NCBI GenBank assembly: GCA_014380985.1
Contig: JACMIU010000082.1
Coordinates: forward strand, 1-14,507
Length of the DNA stretch: 14,507 nt
Direction of reading: 5' to 3'
Origin: Armatimonadota bacterium
Lineage (GTDB): Bacteria > Armatimonadota > Armatimonadia > Armatimonadales > Armatimonadaceae
Part shown: positions 7,937-14,488 of the stretch, in pieces
How the letters are laid out: every line of letters begins with the position of its first letter
How positions within the stretch are numbered: position 1 is the stretch's first letter
The notes under the pieces: generated by a model
Seen by the model: the letters and a program-made list of their open reading frames with translations, nothing else
What the model was told of the DNA's origin: nothing
Database searches by the model: none
Position numbers and translations under genes: made by a program

Positions 7937-8050
7937 TTATGGGAAAAGTCGCCGGTTGCGTTCTTGCGTCTCGAATAACCGGCGCAAGAAATCGGTTCGT
8001 GGTATCTCCTTCGCGCCGAGCCAGTCACTACCAGAGCCACCGCCTTCCCC
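7937..8050 (-). pseudogene. Remnant of a second aat gene (C-terminal fragment, 36-bp internal deletion)
   Basis: The minus strand reads GSDWLGAKEIPRTDFLRRL and continues to RRLFP and a TAA at 7937-7939. The intact aat at 11225 reads DWL, then twelve residues, then GAKEIPRTDFLRRL and QLFAP. The fragment thus matches the Aat C-terminus but lacks the twelve residues DIQMMTPHFEQL, which include the conserved TPH segment. The loss is exactly 36 bases, between two CTCG tetranucleotides, with one copy left: a classical slipped-strand deletion. The 14 shared residues are identical although their codons differ at about six synonymous positions. Upstream of about 8050 no Aat similarity remains. Without the N-terminal domain and the TPH segment it cannot be an active transferase. 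An open frame continues to an ATG at 8140, but a functional small protein seems unlikely. Confidence 0.85.
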
Positions 8051-8059
8051 GAATTTCCT

Positions 8060-8126
8060 TACCCGACAACGCGATGCATAAACGGTGCAAGCACCCGCAC
8101 ACACGAAAGTGATAGGTTGTCGGGTA
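8060..8126. repeat. 11-bp inverted repeat with 45-base spacer
   Basis: TACCCGACAAC (8060-8070) and GTTGTCGGGTA (8116-8126) are perfect reverse complements. The spacer contains smaller symmetric pieces: ATGCAT at 8074-8079 and GGTGC-AA-GCACC at 8084-8095. The element begins about ten bases beyond the point where aat similarity ends. It could be a structured RNA or terminator, an operator for the downstream regulator gene, or the ends of a small mobile element. I looked for flanking target-site duplications and see none; the ends do not match the integron attC core either. Confidence 0.5.
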
Positions 8127-8235
8127 CGATTGTATTTCAAGTCGAAAAAACAAGTTTTTCCTGAACGAAAAGAACGGATAGTCGCTCACCAAAAGCAGAT
8201 GGTTCTTGCCCTCCTGACGACAATCATACTAAACC

Positions 8236-11211
8236 ATGCCAACCACTGCTTTTCCGAACGGAACCATCACCTTCTTGTTTAGCGACATCGAGGGGAGTAC
8301 CCGTTTGTGGGAAGCACACCCGGACGCCATGCGCCTTGCCGTCGCCCGGCACGATTTTTTGCTCCGGCAGGCGGTTCAAGAAAACAACGGCTACCTATTC
8401 AAGACCACGGGGGATGGTATCGCGGCGGCGTTCGCGGTCGCCGCCCACGGCGTTGCCACCGCACTCGCGGCGCAACGAGCGTTGACGGCGGAACCGTGGG
8501 CGGAGCAGGTCGTGATCCGCGCACGGATGGGACTGCACACGGGAGCCGCCGAACTGCGCGACGGCGACTACTTCGGCACCACGTTGAGCCGCACCGCCCG
8601 CCTGATGTCTGCGGGACACGGTGGTCAGACCCTGCTTTCGGACGCGACGCACGAACTGTGCCGCGACACCCTTCCTGAGAGCGTCTCCCTGCTACCGCTG
8701 GGCGAATACCGCCTGAAAGACCTGACGCGATCCGAGACCGTTTATCAGATGGCGCACCCCGCGCTGGTCGCCGATTTCCCGGCTCTGCGAACTCTGGATA
8801 ACCCCGCCTTCCCGAACAATCTGCCCCAGCAACTCACGTCGTTCGTCGGGCGCGAGAAAGCGTTATCCGAGGTTGCCGACCTGCTCGACAAGACGCGCCT
8901 GCTGACGCTAACGGGGAGCGGCGGAAGCGGCAAGACGCGCCTTTCGCTACAGGTCGCCGCGGACGCGCTGGAGCGATACCCGGACGGGACGTGGCAGGTC
9001 GAACTCGCCCCGTTGTCGAATCCCACGCTCGTGCCGCAGACGGTGGCTTTGGCACTGGGCGTCAAGGAGCAGGCGGGGCAAACCCTCGCGCAGACGCTGA
9101 CGGACTACCTCAAGCCCCGGCGTCTGCTACTGGTTCTCGACAATTGCGAACACCTGCTGGGTTCCTGCGCGACGCTGGTCGCGGTTTTGCTACGTGCCTG
9201 CCCGCAGGTGAAGGTTCTTGCCACCAGTCGGGAGCCGCTGTGTATCGCGGGCGAGACGACGTACCGGGTGGCAAGCCTGACACTACCAAGCACCGCGCAG
9301 GCGAAGGCGGCGACCCCGGCGAACCTGTCGCAGTTCGAGGCGGTGCGCCTGTTTATCGAGCGGGCGCGGGCGGTCAAGCCCGACTTCGCGGTTACGAACG
9401 CCAACGCCCCCTCACTCGCGCAACTGTGCCATCGTCTTGACGGCATCCCGCTCGCACTGGAACTCGCGGCGGCGCGGGTGCGCTCGCTACCGGTCGAGCA
9501 GATTAACGACAAGTTGGACAGTTGCTTCCGCCTACTGACGGGCGGGGATCGCAGTGCGCTTCCGCGCCAGCAGACGCTCCGCGCCCTGATTGACTGGAGC
9601 TACGACCTGCTGAACCCCGGCGAAAAAACGCTACTGGCACGCCTCTCTATCTTCGAGGGGGGCTGGGTTCTGGCGGCAGCGGAATCGGTGTGCGGCTTCG
9701 CGCCGCTTGAGGATTGGGAGGTTTTGGATCTTTTAAGCGCGCTCGTGGACAAGTCGCTCGTGGTTTATGAGGAAGGCAAGAACGGGGAAGCACCGCGCTA
9801 CCGTCTTCTGGAAACCATTATGCACTACAGTGAGGAGCGTTTGAAGGAGAACGGAGGCGAGAAAGAAGCCCGCCAGCGTCATCTTGATTTCTTCCTCGCA
9901 CTCGCCGAGGAGGCGGAACCGCAACTTCACCAGCACGGTTCCATGAAACGCCTACAGGTGGAGGCGGACAACTTGCGTGCGGCACTGACGCAAAGCCACA
10001 GCGACACGCAGGTCGCACTACGCCTTGCCGGGGCACTGGTATGGTACTGGTGCTTCACCGACTCGTTTTGCGAAGGGCTGGCGCACATCTCCGTCGCCCT
10101 TTCGCTACCGGGGGCACAAGAAAGAACGGCGGCACGCGCCAAAGTTCTGATAGGGGCGGCATTCCTGTCGGAGGGAGATACCGAGTCCTACGTCAAAGAG
10201 GGACTTTCCATAGCGCGGGAACTCGGTGAGAAACACCTGATCGTGTGGGCACTCATGCGGATGGGTAGCAAGGCAACGAACCACGACAGTTATGAAACCG
10301 CCCATGAGATGCTGACCGAAAGCCTCGCGCTCTGCCAATCGCTGGGATACTGGTCGGGGACTTTATGGGCACTTAATCATCTGGGGAAGAACGCTATGGA
10401 GCAAAACCGTGCCGCCGAAGCACGAGAATACTGGGAACGCGCCGTGACGCTGGCACGCGAAGGGAACTTCGATAGCCAACTCTGCTGGACGCTCAACTCC
10501 CTTGCCAAATTGAACCGGGATGAATCGCGGCAGGAAACGGCGTTGGCACTCGCCAAGGAGAGCTGGGCACTGGTGCGTGCAGAAGAGCGCAAATGGGATT
10601 TTTGGTGGACGGCGGAGATCGTCGCCAATTTGCATCTGGACGCGGGGGAGTTCGAGGAAGCGCGTCGCGTTCTGGGGGAGGTAGAAGCGTTCGGTGAGGC
10701 GGAGGGCTGGAAGAAATGGATAAAGTCGCAAGTGATGATGGTGCGCTCGTGCCTCGGTTTAGGGCAATTCGACTCCGCCCATTCCTTTCTGGAAGGAAGC
10801 CTGAGCATAGAGGGGGCGGACGAGGACGGCTGGATTCAGCAGTATCAGGGCGATGTCGCACTGGGGGGGCAGGACAAAAACAAAGCCCGCCCCTTCTACC
10901 AAAACAGTCTGCGCCTTTTCTGGGAGCAACAGGACATGGCGGGGGTATTCCTCGCGCTATCGGGTTTGTCTGCCACGGAGGAGGCGGAACGGTCGGTGTG
11001 CCTTCACGGTGCGGCACAAGCACTGTGCCAGCGGGAGGAGGCGGTTAGGCGCGTCCTGACGGCTCACGGACGCCAACAACAGATGTACGAGAACGTGGTC
11101 GCCGCGTACCGCGCCGCGCTCGGAGATGCTTCGTTCGCTGTTGCCTACGGCACGGGGGCGACAATGACCCTTGAAAGCACGGTCAAGTACGCTTTGGAAG
11201 CAGATGGTTGA
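8236..11211 (+). CDS. Class III adenylyl cyclase / NB-ARC (STAND) ATPase / TPR signalling protein
   Basis: This 991-residue cytosolic protein has three parts. Residues 8-175 are a class III nucleotide cyclase domain: metal-binding Asp17 (LFSDIEGST) and Asp60 (KTTGDG), adenine-selecting Lys56 and Asp111 (DYFG), and transition-state Arg122. The partner Asn, expected seven residues after Asp111, is Ser118 (TTLSRTARLM). Residues 200-560 are a STAND/NB-ARC ATPase: Walker A GSGGSGKT at 227-234, Walker B LLLVLD at 297-302, VLATSREPL, and LDGIPLALELAAARV, the GxP-type element. The remaining 430 residues are helical repeats of TPR type (for example EQNRAAEAREYWERAV), the usual ligand- or partner-sensing arm. 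There is no C-terminal HTH, so output is more likely cyclic nucleotide or protein contact than DNA binding. STAND proteins typically switch on by ATP-driven oligomerisation, which would suit cyclase dimerisation here (inference). The ATG at 8236 gives the canonical cyclase N-terminus; no Shine-Dalgarno is seen. Confidence 0.93.
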   Translation: MPTTAFPNGTITFLFSDIEGSTRLWEAHPDAMRLAVARHDFLLRQAVQENNGYLFKTTGDGIAAAFAVAAHGVATALAAQRALTAEPWAEQVVIRARMGLHTGAAELRDGDYFGTTLSRTARLMSAGHGGQTLLSDATHELCRDTLPESVSLLPLGEYRLKDLTRSETVYQMAHPALVADFPALRTLDNPAFPNNLPQQLTSFVGREKALSEVADLLDKTRLLTLTGSGGSGKTRLSLQVAADALERYPDGTWQVELAPLSNPTLVPQTVALALGVKEQAGQTLAQTLTDYLKPRRLLLVLDNCEHLLGSCATLVAVLLRACPQVKVLATSREPLCIAGETTYRVASLTLPSTAQAKAATPANLSQFEAVRLFIERARAVKPDFAVTNANAPSLAQLCHRLDGIPLALELAAARVRSLPVEQINDKLDSCFRLLTGGDRSALPRQQTLRALIDWSYDLLNPGEKTLLARLSIFEGGWVLAAAESVCGFAPLEDWEVLDLLSALVDKSLVVYEEGKNGEAPRYRLLETIMHYSEERLKENGGEKEARQRHLDFFLALAEEAEPQLHQHGSMKRLQVEADNLRAALTQSHSDTQVALRLAGALVWYWCFTDSFCEGLAHISVALSLPGAQERTAARAKVLIGAAFLSEGDTESYVKEGLSIARELGEKHLIVWALMRMGSKATNHDSYETAHEMLTESLALCQSLGYWSGTLWALNHLGKNAMEQNRAAEAREYWERAVTLAREGNFDSQLCWTLNSLAKLNRDESRQETALALAKESWALVRAEERKWDFWWTAEIVANLHLDAGEFEEARRVLGEVEAFGEAEGWKKWIKSQVMMVRSCLGLGQFDSAHSFLEGSLSIEGADEDGWIQQYQGDVALGGQDKNKARPFYQNSLRLFWEQQDMAGVFLALSGLSATEEAERSVCLHGAAQALCQREEAVRRVLTAHGRQQQMYENVVAAYRAALGDASFAVAYGTGATMTLESTVKYALEADG

Positions 11212-11224
11212 CCGGTTGGCAATC

Positions 11225-11968
11225 TCAAATCGTTGGGAAGGGGACAGGAGACGGGGCAAATAACTGCCGACCGAGAGCTTGCGCCTGCGATAAGCGGCGC
11301 AGAAAGTCGGTTCGCGGTATCTCTTTCGCGCCGAGTTGCTCAAAATGCGGCGTCATCATTTGAATATCGAGCCAGTCGCCGCCGTTTTCGCGTAGCCGGT
11401 CGAACAGGTGAAGTAGACACAGTTTCGACGCATACGGTTCGCGGTAGAACATACTCTCGCCGACAAACACGCCGCCCGCGTCCACGCCGTATAGCCCACC
11501 GACCAGTTCGCCAGATTCGTTCCACGCTTCGACGCTATGCGCGAAGCCCGCCTCGTAAAGCCGGACGTATGCCGCCACCATCGCCGTTGTTATCCACGTG
11601 CCACCCTGCTCCGGTCGCTTCGCCGTGCGGCAACTCCGAATCACTTTGGCGAACGCCGTGTTTGTTGTGAACGTAAACCGCGCCTTTTTCCGCTCTTTTT
11701 CCAGCGATTTCGGCACGTGTAAATCGGCGAAATCCAGTATCGCCCGTGGGTCGGGGCAGAACCAACAAAGCGGCAAGCCGGTGTGGGGCCACGGGAAGAT
11801 GCCGCGCCGGTACGCGCCGGAAAGCGTTGGAACCGACAGTTCGCCGCCGAGGGCGACCACGCCGTTTTCGTCCGCGCCTTCGGGTGACACGTCCGCGAGC
11901 GACGCTATGGGGCGACCGCGACTGCTAAACCAGACGGGAGGGAAGATTTCCGGGAGTTGCCAGCGCAT
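11225..11968 (-). CDS. aat: Leucyl/phenylalanyl-tRNA-protein transferase
   Basis: Aat transfers Leu or Phe from charged tRNA to proteins with N-terminal Arg or Lys, marking them for ClpAP under the bacterial N-end rule; it is cytosolic. The 247-residue product (from Met at 11968) carries the family signatures in order: FPPVWF near the start, VVALGGELSVPTLSGAYRRG followed by IFPWP, CWFCPDPRAIL, TWITTAMVAAY, HSVEAW, ELVGGLYGV, FVGESMFYREPYASK, and DWLDIQMMTPHFEQLGAKEI near the C-terminus. An upstream in-frame ATG at 12010 would add 14 residues, but the start at 11968 has a GAAGGA Shine-Dalgarno eight bases away and gives the normal N-terminus. It is divergent from rph with 57 bases between start codons, and its end faces the end of the cyclase gene 13 bases away. 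Its 3' end is duplicated, in degraded form, at 7937-8050. Confidence 0.95.
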   Translation of the reverse strand: MRWQLPEIFPPVWFSSRGRPIASLADVSPEGADENGVVALGGELSVPTLSGAYRRGIFPWPHTGLPLCWFCPDPRAILDFADLHVPKSLEKERKKARFTFTTNTAFAKVIRSCRTAKRPEQGGTWITTAMVAAYVRLYEAGFAHSVEAWNESGELVGGLYGVDAGGVFVGESMFYREPYASKLCLLHLFDRLRENGGDWLDIQMMTPHFEQLGAKEIPRTDFLRRLSQAQALGRQLFAPSPVPFPTI

Positions 11969-11976
11969 GAACGTTT

Positions 11977-11982
11977 TCCTTC
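11977..11982 (-). promoter_or_regulatory. Shine-Dalgarno of aat (fixes the start)
   Basis: The minus strand reads GAAGGA eight bases before the ATG at 11968. This supports that codon over the in-frame ATG at 12010. The identical hexamer precedes rph on the other strand. Confidence 0.7.
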
Positions 11983-12010
11983 GGGAGCGTTTTGTTGTAC
12001 CATACGACAC

Positions 12011-12016
12011 GAAGGA
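12011..12016 (+). promoter_or_regulatory. Shine-Dalgarno of rph (fixes the start)
   Basis: GAAGGA lies nine bases before the ATG at 12026. This supports that codon over an in-frame ATG at 11957, which would overlap the aat start and add 23 residues not seen in RNase PH. Confidence 0.7.
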
Positions 12017-12025
12017 AACCGAAGT

Positions 12026-12736
12026 ATGGGAAACCGAAACGACAAACGGGGCAACTTAGATCTGCGCCCGACAACGATTGAGCGCGGCTTTATGAAGTTC
12101 GCCGAAGGCTCGTGCCTGATTTCGATGGGCGACACGAAGGTCATTTGCACCGCCACCGTCGAGGAGCGTGTTCCGCCGTGGATGAAGGGACGCGGTTCCG
12201 GCTGGGTCACGGCGGAGTACGCTATGTTGCCGCGTTCGGGCAAAGAGCGAAATGGACGCGAAACGACAAAACCGGCGGGACGGTCGCAGGAGATCCAGCG
12301 GCTTATAGGTAGGTCGCTACGTCCCATCGTGGATTTGAACCTGCTCGGCGAACGCATGATTACTCTCGACTGTGACGTGCTGAGCGCGGACGGCGGAACC
12401 CGTTGTGCGAGTATCACGGGGGCTTATGTCGCCTTGGTCGAAGCGGTATCGAAACTCAAACTCAAGCGTTCGCCGCTCACCGATGCCGTTGCGGCGGTGT
12501 CGGTCGGCGTGGTCGGCGGCATGGAGATGCTTGATTTGTGCGCGGAAGAAGACAACCGGGCGGGCGTGGATATGAACGTGATTGCTACCGGCGGGGGCAA
12601 GTATATCGAGGTGCAAGGCACGGCGGAAGGCGCCGCATATGACCGCGCCCGTCTGAACCGGTTGTTAGATGTCGCGCAGTTCGGCTTGGACGTGCTACTG
12701 GAAAAGCAACGCGAGGCGGTAGCGGGGCTGCTGTAG
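12026..12736 (+). CDS. rph: Ribonuclease PH
   Basis: RNase PH is a phosphorolytic 3'-5' exoribonuclease that trims tRNA 3' ends, acting as a hexameric ring in the cytosol. The 236-residue product has the normal length. Family features visible are LRPTTIERGF near the N-terminus, GSGWVTAEYAMLPRS around 57-71, phosphate-binding Arg86 in AGRSQEIQRLIGRSLR, the GGTRCASITGAY loop with Gly124-Thr125-Arg126, and the acidic metal/catalytic residues Asp176 and Asp182 in DLCAEEDNRAGVDMN. Nothing essential is missing, in contrast to E. coli K-12, whose rph carries a frameshift. It is divergent from aat and ends 66 bases before the convergent yebC, with a hairpin between them. Confidence 0.96.
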   Translation: MGNRNDKRGNLDLRPTTIERGFMKFAEGSCLISMGDTKVICTATVEERVPPWMKGRGSGWVTAEYAMLPRSGKERNGRETTKPAGRSQEIQRLIGRSLRPIVDLNLLGERMITLDCDVLSADGGTRCASITGAYVALVEAVSKLKLKRSPLTDAVAAVSVGVVGGMEMLDLCAEEDNRAGVDMNVIATGGGKYIEVQGTAEGAAYDRARLNRLLDVAQFGLDVLLEKQREAVAGLL

Positions 12737-12768
12737 CCGGATAGGTTTCCGGTCTTGGCGTCCTTGGC

Positions 12769-12795
12769 GTCAGGCAAAACTACGTTTTGCCTGAC
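12769..12795. terminator. Bidirectional hairpin between rph and yebC
   Basis: GTCAGGCAAAAC (12769-12780) and GTTTTGCCTGAC (12784-12795) form a perfect 12-bp stem with a 3-base loop. It sits between two convergent genes, 32 bases after the rph stop and 7 bases past the yebC stop, the natural place for a shared terminator. As with the hairpin after pcrA, no T-run follows on either strand. Confidence 0.7.
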
Positions 12796-12802
12796 TTCGC
12801 GC

Positions 12803-13540
12803 CTAATTCTCGTCGTCGGGGAACTCGGCGTTCGTGAACACGCTTTGCACGTCGTCGTGTTCTTCGAGCCGGTCAATCATTTTCTGGAGCGCGTCGGCGT
12901 CGGAGCCTTCGACCGCTTTGCCCATCACCGGAATCATCGCCGTTTCGCCGGAAACATAGACAAGTTTCGCGGCGTCAATCGCTTGTTTCACCGCGAAAAA
13001 GTTCTCGAACGTGGTTTCGACCGCAAACCCGCCGCCCTCGGCTTCGGTGATGTCCTCCGCGCCCGCTTCCAGCGCGACCTCCATCAGCGTTTCCTCGGTG
13101 GCAGTTCCCGGCTCGAAAAGAAAGATTCCCTTCGACTCGAACAGGTGCGCGATACTGCCCGATTCGCCCATCTTGCCCCCGGCTTTGGTGAAGATGGAGC
13201 GCACATCGGCGACCGTGCGCTGTTTATTATCGGTCAGGCACTGCACCAACACGGCGACTTTGGCGGGCCCGTAGCCCTCGTAGGTCAGTTCTTCGTAGTT
13301 CGCCCCGGCGATTTCGCCCGTGCCGCGCAGAATCGCCCGCTTGATGTTGTCGGCGGGTACGGAGGCTTTTTTCGCGTTGTCCACCGCTTGCCGCAAAGAA
13401 AGGTTGAGGTCAACATTGCCGCCCCCGTTTTTCGCGGCGACAATAATCTCGGCGGCGAGTTTGGTGAACGATTTCGAGCGCACCGCGTCCTGCTTGCCCT
13501 TGCGAAGACGGATATTGTGCCATTTACTGTGTCCCGACAT
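12803..13540 (-). CDS. yebC: YebC/PmpR family protein
   Basis: This is a cytosolic protein of the TACO1/YebC family, long annotated as a transcriptional regulator and more recently tied to relief of ribosome stalling during translation of proline-rich stretches. The 245-residue product has the usual length and landmarks: MSGHSKWHNIRLRKGKQDA at the start, KLAAEIIVAAKNGGGN, NLSLRQAVDNAKKASVPADN, EELTYEGYGPAKVAVLVQC, NKQRTVADVRSIFTKAGGKM, and an acidic C-terminal ferredoxin-like part ending VQSVFTNAEFPDDEN. No Shine-Dalgarno is visible; TATAAA lies seven bases before the ATG, and a second promoter candidate lies further upstream. It is downstream of kdsA on the same strand with a 102-base gap. 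Many bacteria have yebC beside ruvC; that neighbour is not seen here. Confidence 0.96.
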   Translation of the reverse strand: MSGHSKWHNIRLRKGKQDAVRSKSFTKLAAEIIVAAKNGGGNVDLNLSLRQAVDNAKKASVPADNIKRAILRGTGEIAGANYEELTYEGYGPAKVAVLVQCLTDNKQRTVADVRSIFTKAGGKMGESGSIAHLFESKGIFLFEPGTATEETLMEVALEAGAEDITEAEGGGFAVETTFENFFAVKQAIDAAKLVYVSGETAMIPVMGKAVEGSDADALQKMIDRLEEHDDVQSVFTNAEFPDDEN

Positions 13541-13547
13541 ATTGTTT

Positions 13548-13553
13548 TTTATA
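13548..13553 (-). promoter_or_regulatory. -10-like element immediately before yebC
   Basis: The minus strand reads TATAAA seven bases before the yebC ATG (five of six to consensus). Used as a -10 box it would give a leaderless or near-leaderless mRNA. No good -35 is visible at standard spacing. It could also simply be an A/T-rich ribosome entry region. Confidence 0.35.
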
Positions 13554-13556
13554 CGT

Positions 13557-13589
13557 GCCGCCGCCCGATTTTACCGGGGCGCGTGCGGC
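13557..13589 (-). other. GC-rich imperfect hairpin in the kdsA-yebC gap
   Basis: GCCGC-CGCCC (13557-13566) pairs with GGGCG (13577-13581) and GCGGC (13585-13589), giving a 10-bp stem with a 3-base bulge and a 10-base AT-rich loop. It lies between the two candidate yebC promoters and would be part of the leader if the upstream one (TATAAC) is used. It may end kdsA transcription or shape the yebC leader; no T-run follows. Confidence 0.35.
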
Positions 13590-13596
13590 GTCTTTC

Positions 13597-13623
13597 GTTA
13601 TAATCGCTTGATTTTACGGTGAA
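13597..13623 (-). promoter_or_regulatory. Candidate upstream promoter of yebC
   Basis: On the minus strand TTCACC (-35-like, four of six) is followed after 15 bases by TATAAC (-10-like, five of six). The spacing is short by about two bases. A transcript from here would have a leader of about 50 bases containing the GC-rich hairpin at 13557-13589. The evidence is consensus matching only. Confidence 0.35.
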
Positions 13624-13642
13624 CGGGGCGTTTTTGCAAACG

Positions 13643-14476
13643 CTAACCCGCCGCCCCTTCAATCGCCTTTAGCGTTTTCAGCAAGGCGGGCAAATCGGAT
13701 AATGCCAGCATCGTTGCCGAATCCGATAACGCCCGCGCCGGGTCGGGGTGCGTTTCGAGAAACAGCGCGTCAATACCGACCGCGACCGCCGCCCGTGATA
13801 GGTGCGGGATAAACTCGCGCTGTCCGCCCGACGATGTTCCCTGCCCGCCGGGTTGCTGAACCGAGTGCGTACCGTCGAACACCACGGGGCAACCGGTGGT
13901 TTGCGCCATGATCGGAAGCGAGCGGAAGTCAACAACAAGCGTGTTGTAGCCGAATGACACGCCGCGTTCGCAGACCAAAACACGCTCGTTGCCAGTGTCT
14001 TTGATTTTTTTCACCGCGTTGTTCATGTCCCACGGCGCGAGGAACTGCCCTTTTTTGACGTTGATCGTTTTGCCGGTTTCGCCCGCCGCTATCAGCAGGT
14101 CGGTTTGCCGCGACAGGAACGCGGGGATTTGCAAAACATCCACCGCCGCCGCGACTTCGGCGCACGTATGTGGGTCATGCACATCGGTCAGCACGGGAAC
14201 GCCGAACTCCTCGCGGATTCCCGCCAGCACCTCTAAGCCCGATGCCATGCCCGCCCCGCGAAACGCGCTTCCCGACGTGCGGTTCGCTTTGTCGAACGAC
14301 GCTTTGAAAATGTAGGCGATACCGAGGGCGTCGCACGCTTCTTTCACGGTTCCGGCGATTTCGCGGCACAAGTCCCGCGATTCGATCACGCAGGGTCCGG
14401 CGATTAAAACAAACGGGTTTCCGCCGCCGATGTTCACGGTGTCCGAAACGGCGACGCTTTGGGTGTTTTGATTCAT
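13643..14476 (-). CDS. kdsA: 3-deoxy-8-phosphooctulonate (Kdo-8-P) synthase, metal-dependent class
   Basis: KdsA condenses phosphoenolpyruvate with arabinose-5-phosphate to give Kdo-8-phosphate, the committed step to the Kdo sugar of LPS; it is cytosolic. The 277-residue product shows the whole TIM-barrel family pattern: LIAGPCVIESRD at 24-35, FKASFDKANRTSGSAFRG, VPVLTDVHDP, LQIPAFLSRQTDLL, INVKKGQFLAPWDM, FGYNTLVVDFRSLPIM, FDGTHSVQQPGGQG, FLETHPDPARALSD. Cys29 in GPC, together with the His of THSVQ, the Glu of ETHPDP and the Asp of ALSD, is the metal-ligand set of the metal-dependent class (Aquifex type); the metal-free E. coli type has Asn at the Cys position. The family's usual Cys-Arg or Ala-Arg before QTDLL is Ser-Arg here. 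The ATG at 14476 is preceded after six bases by TAAAAT and by no clear Shine-Dalgarno. A small hairpin, GCGTTT-TTGC-AAACGC, at 13628-13643 overlaps the last base of the stop. Confidence 0.96.
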   Translation of the reverse strand: MNQNTQSVAVSDTVNIGGGNPFVLIAGPCVIESRDLCREIAGTVKEACDALGIAYIFKASFDKANRTSGSAFRGAGMASGLEVLAGIREEFGVPVLTDVHDPHTCAEVAAAVDVLQIPAFLSRQTDLLIAAGETGKTINVKKGQFLAPWDMNNAVKKIKDTGNERVLVCERGVSFGYNTLVVDFRSLPIMAQTTGCPVVFDGTHSVQQPGGQGTSSGGQREFIPHLSRAAVAVGIDALFLETHPDPARALSDSATMLALSDLPALLKTLKAIEGAAG

Positions 14477-14482
14477 GCGCTC

Positions 14483-14488
14483 ATTTTA
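14483..14488 (-). promoter_or_regulatory. -10-like element of kdsA (possible leaderless start)
   Basis: The minus strand reads TAAAAT (five of six to the -10 consensus) exactly six bases before the kdsA ATG, the same spacing as for pcrA. A -35 box would fall outside the window. A leaderless transcript is inferred from the spacing. Confidence 0.4.

Larger units (their letters stand above)
7913..8235. other. Intergenic stretch: aat remnant, inverted repeat, AT-rich leader
   Basis: These 323 bases hold no intact gene. The first part (to about 8050) is a decayed C-terminal fragment of a second aat gene on the minus strand. It is followed at once by an 11-bp inverted repeat spanning 8060-8126. 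The remainder, up to the cyclase ATG, is AT-richer and includes a short hairpin, GAAAAA-ACAAG-TTTTTC, at 8144-8160. I find no convincing -35/-10 pair and no Shine-Dalgarno for the downstream gene; the best -10-like strings (CATACT, TACTAA just before the ATG) are weak. Confidence 0.6.

Noticed and set aside
8060..8126. Integron attC site
   Set aside because: The arms do not match the GTTRRRY / RYYYAAC core sites.
7937..8140. A functional small protein of 67 residues
   Set aside because: Only the last third resembles anything (Aat), the conserved TPH segment is deleted, and no start signal is visible; a remnant is the simpler reading.
10493..11023. Minus-strand open frame of 176 codons opposite the TPR region
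   Set aside because: It is Pro/Arg-rich, antisense to a continuous coding sequence, and has no motif.
11957..12025. N-terminal extension of RNase PH by 23 residues
   Set aside because: The extension overlaps the aat start, does not resemble the family, and the ATG at 12026 has a well-spaced GAAGGA.
12755..13603. Long plus-strand open frame (282 codons) opposite yebC
   Set aside because: It is the antisense of a clear YebC coding sequence; its protein has no recognisable motif and a composition typical of a GC-rich shadow frame.
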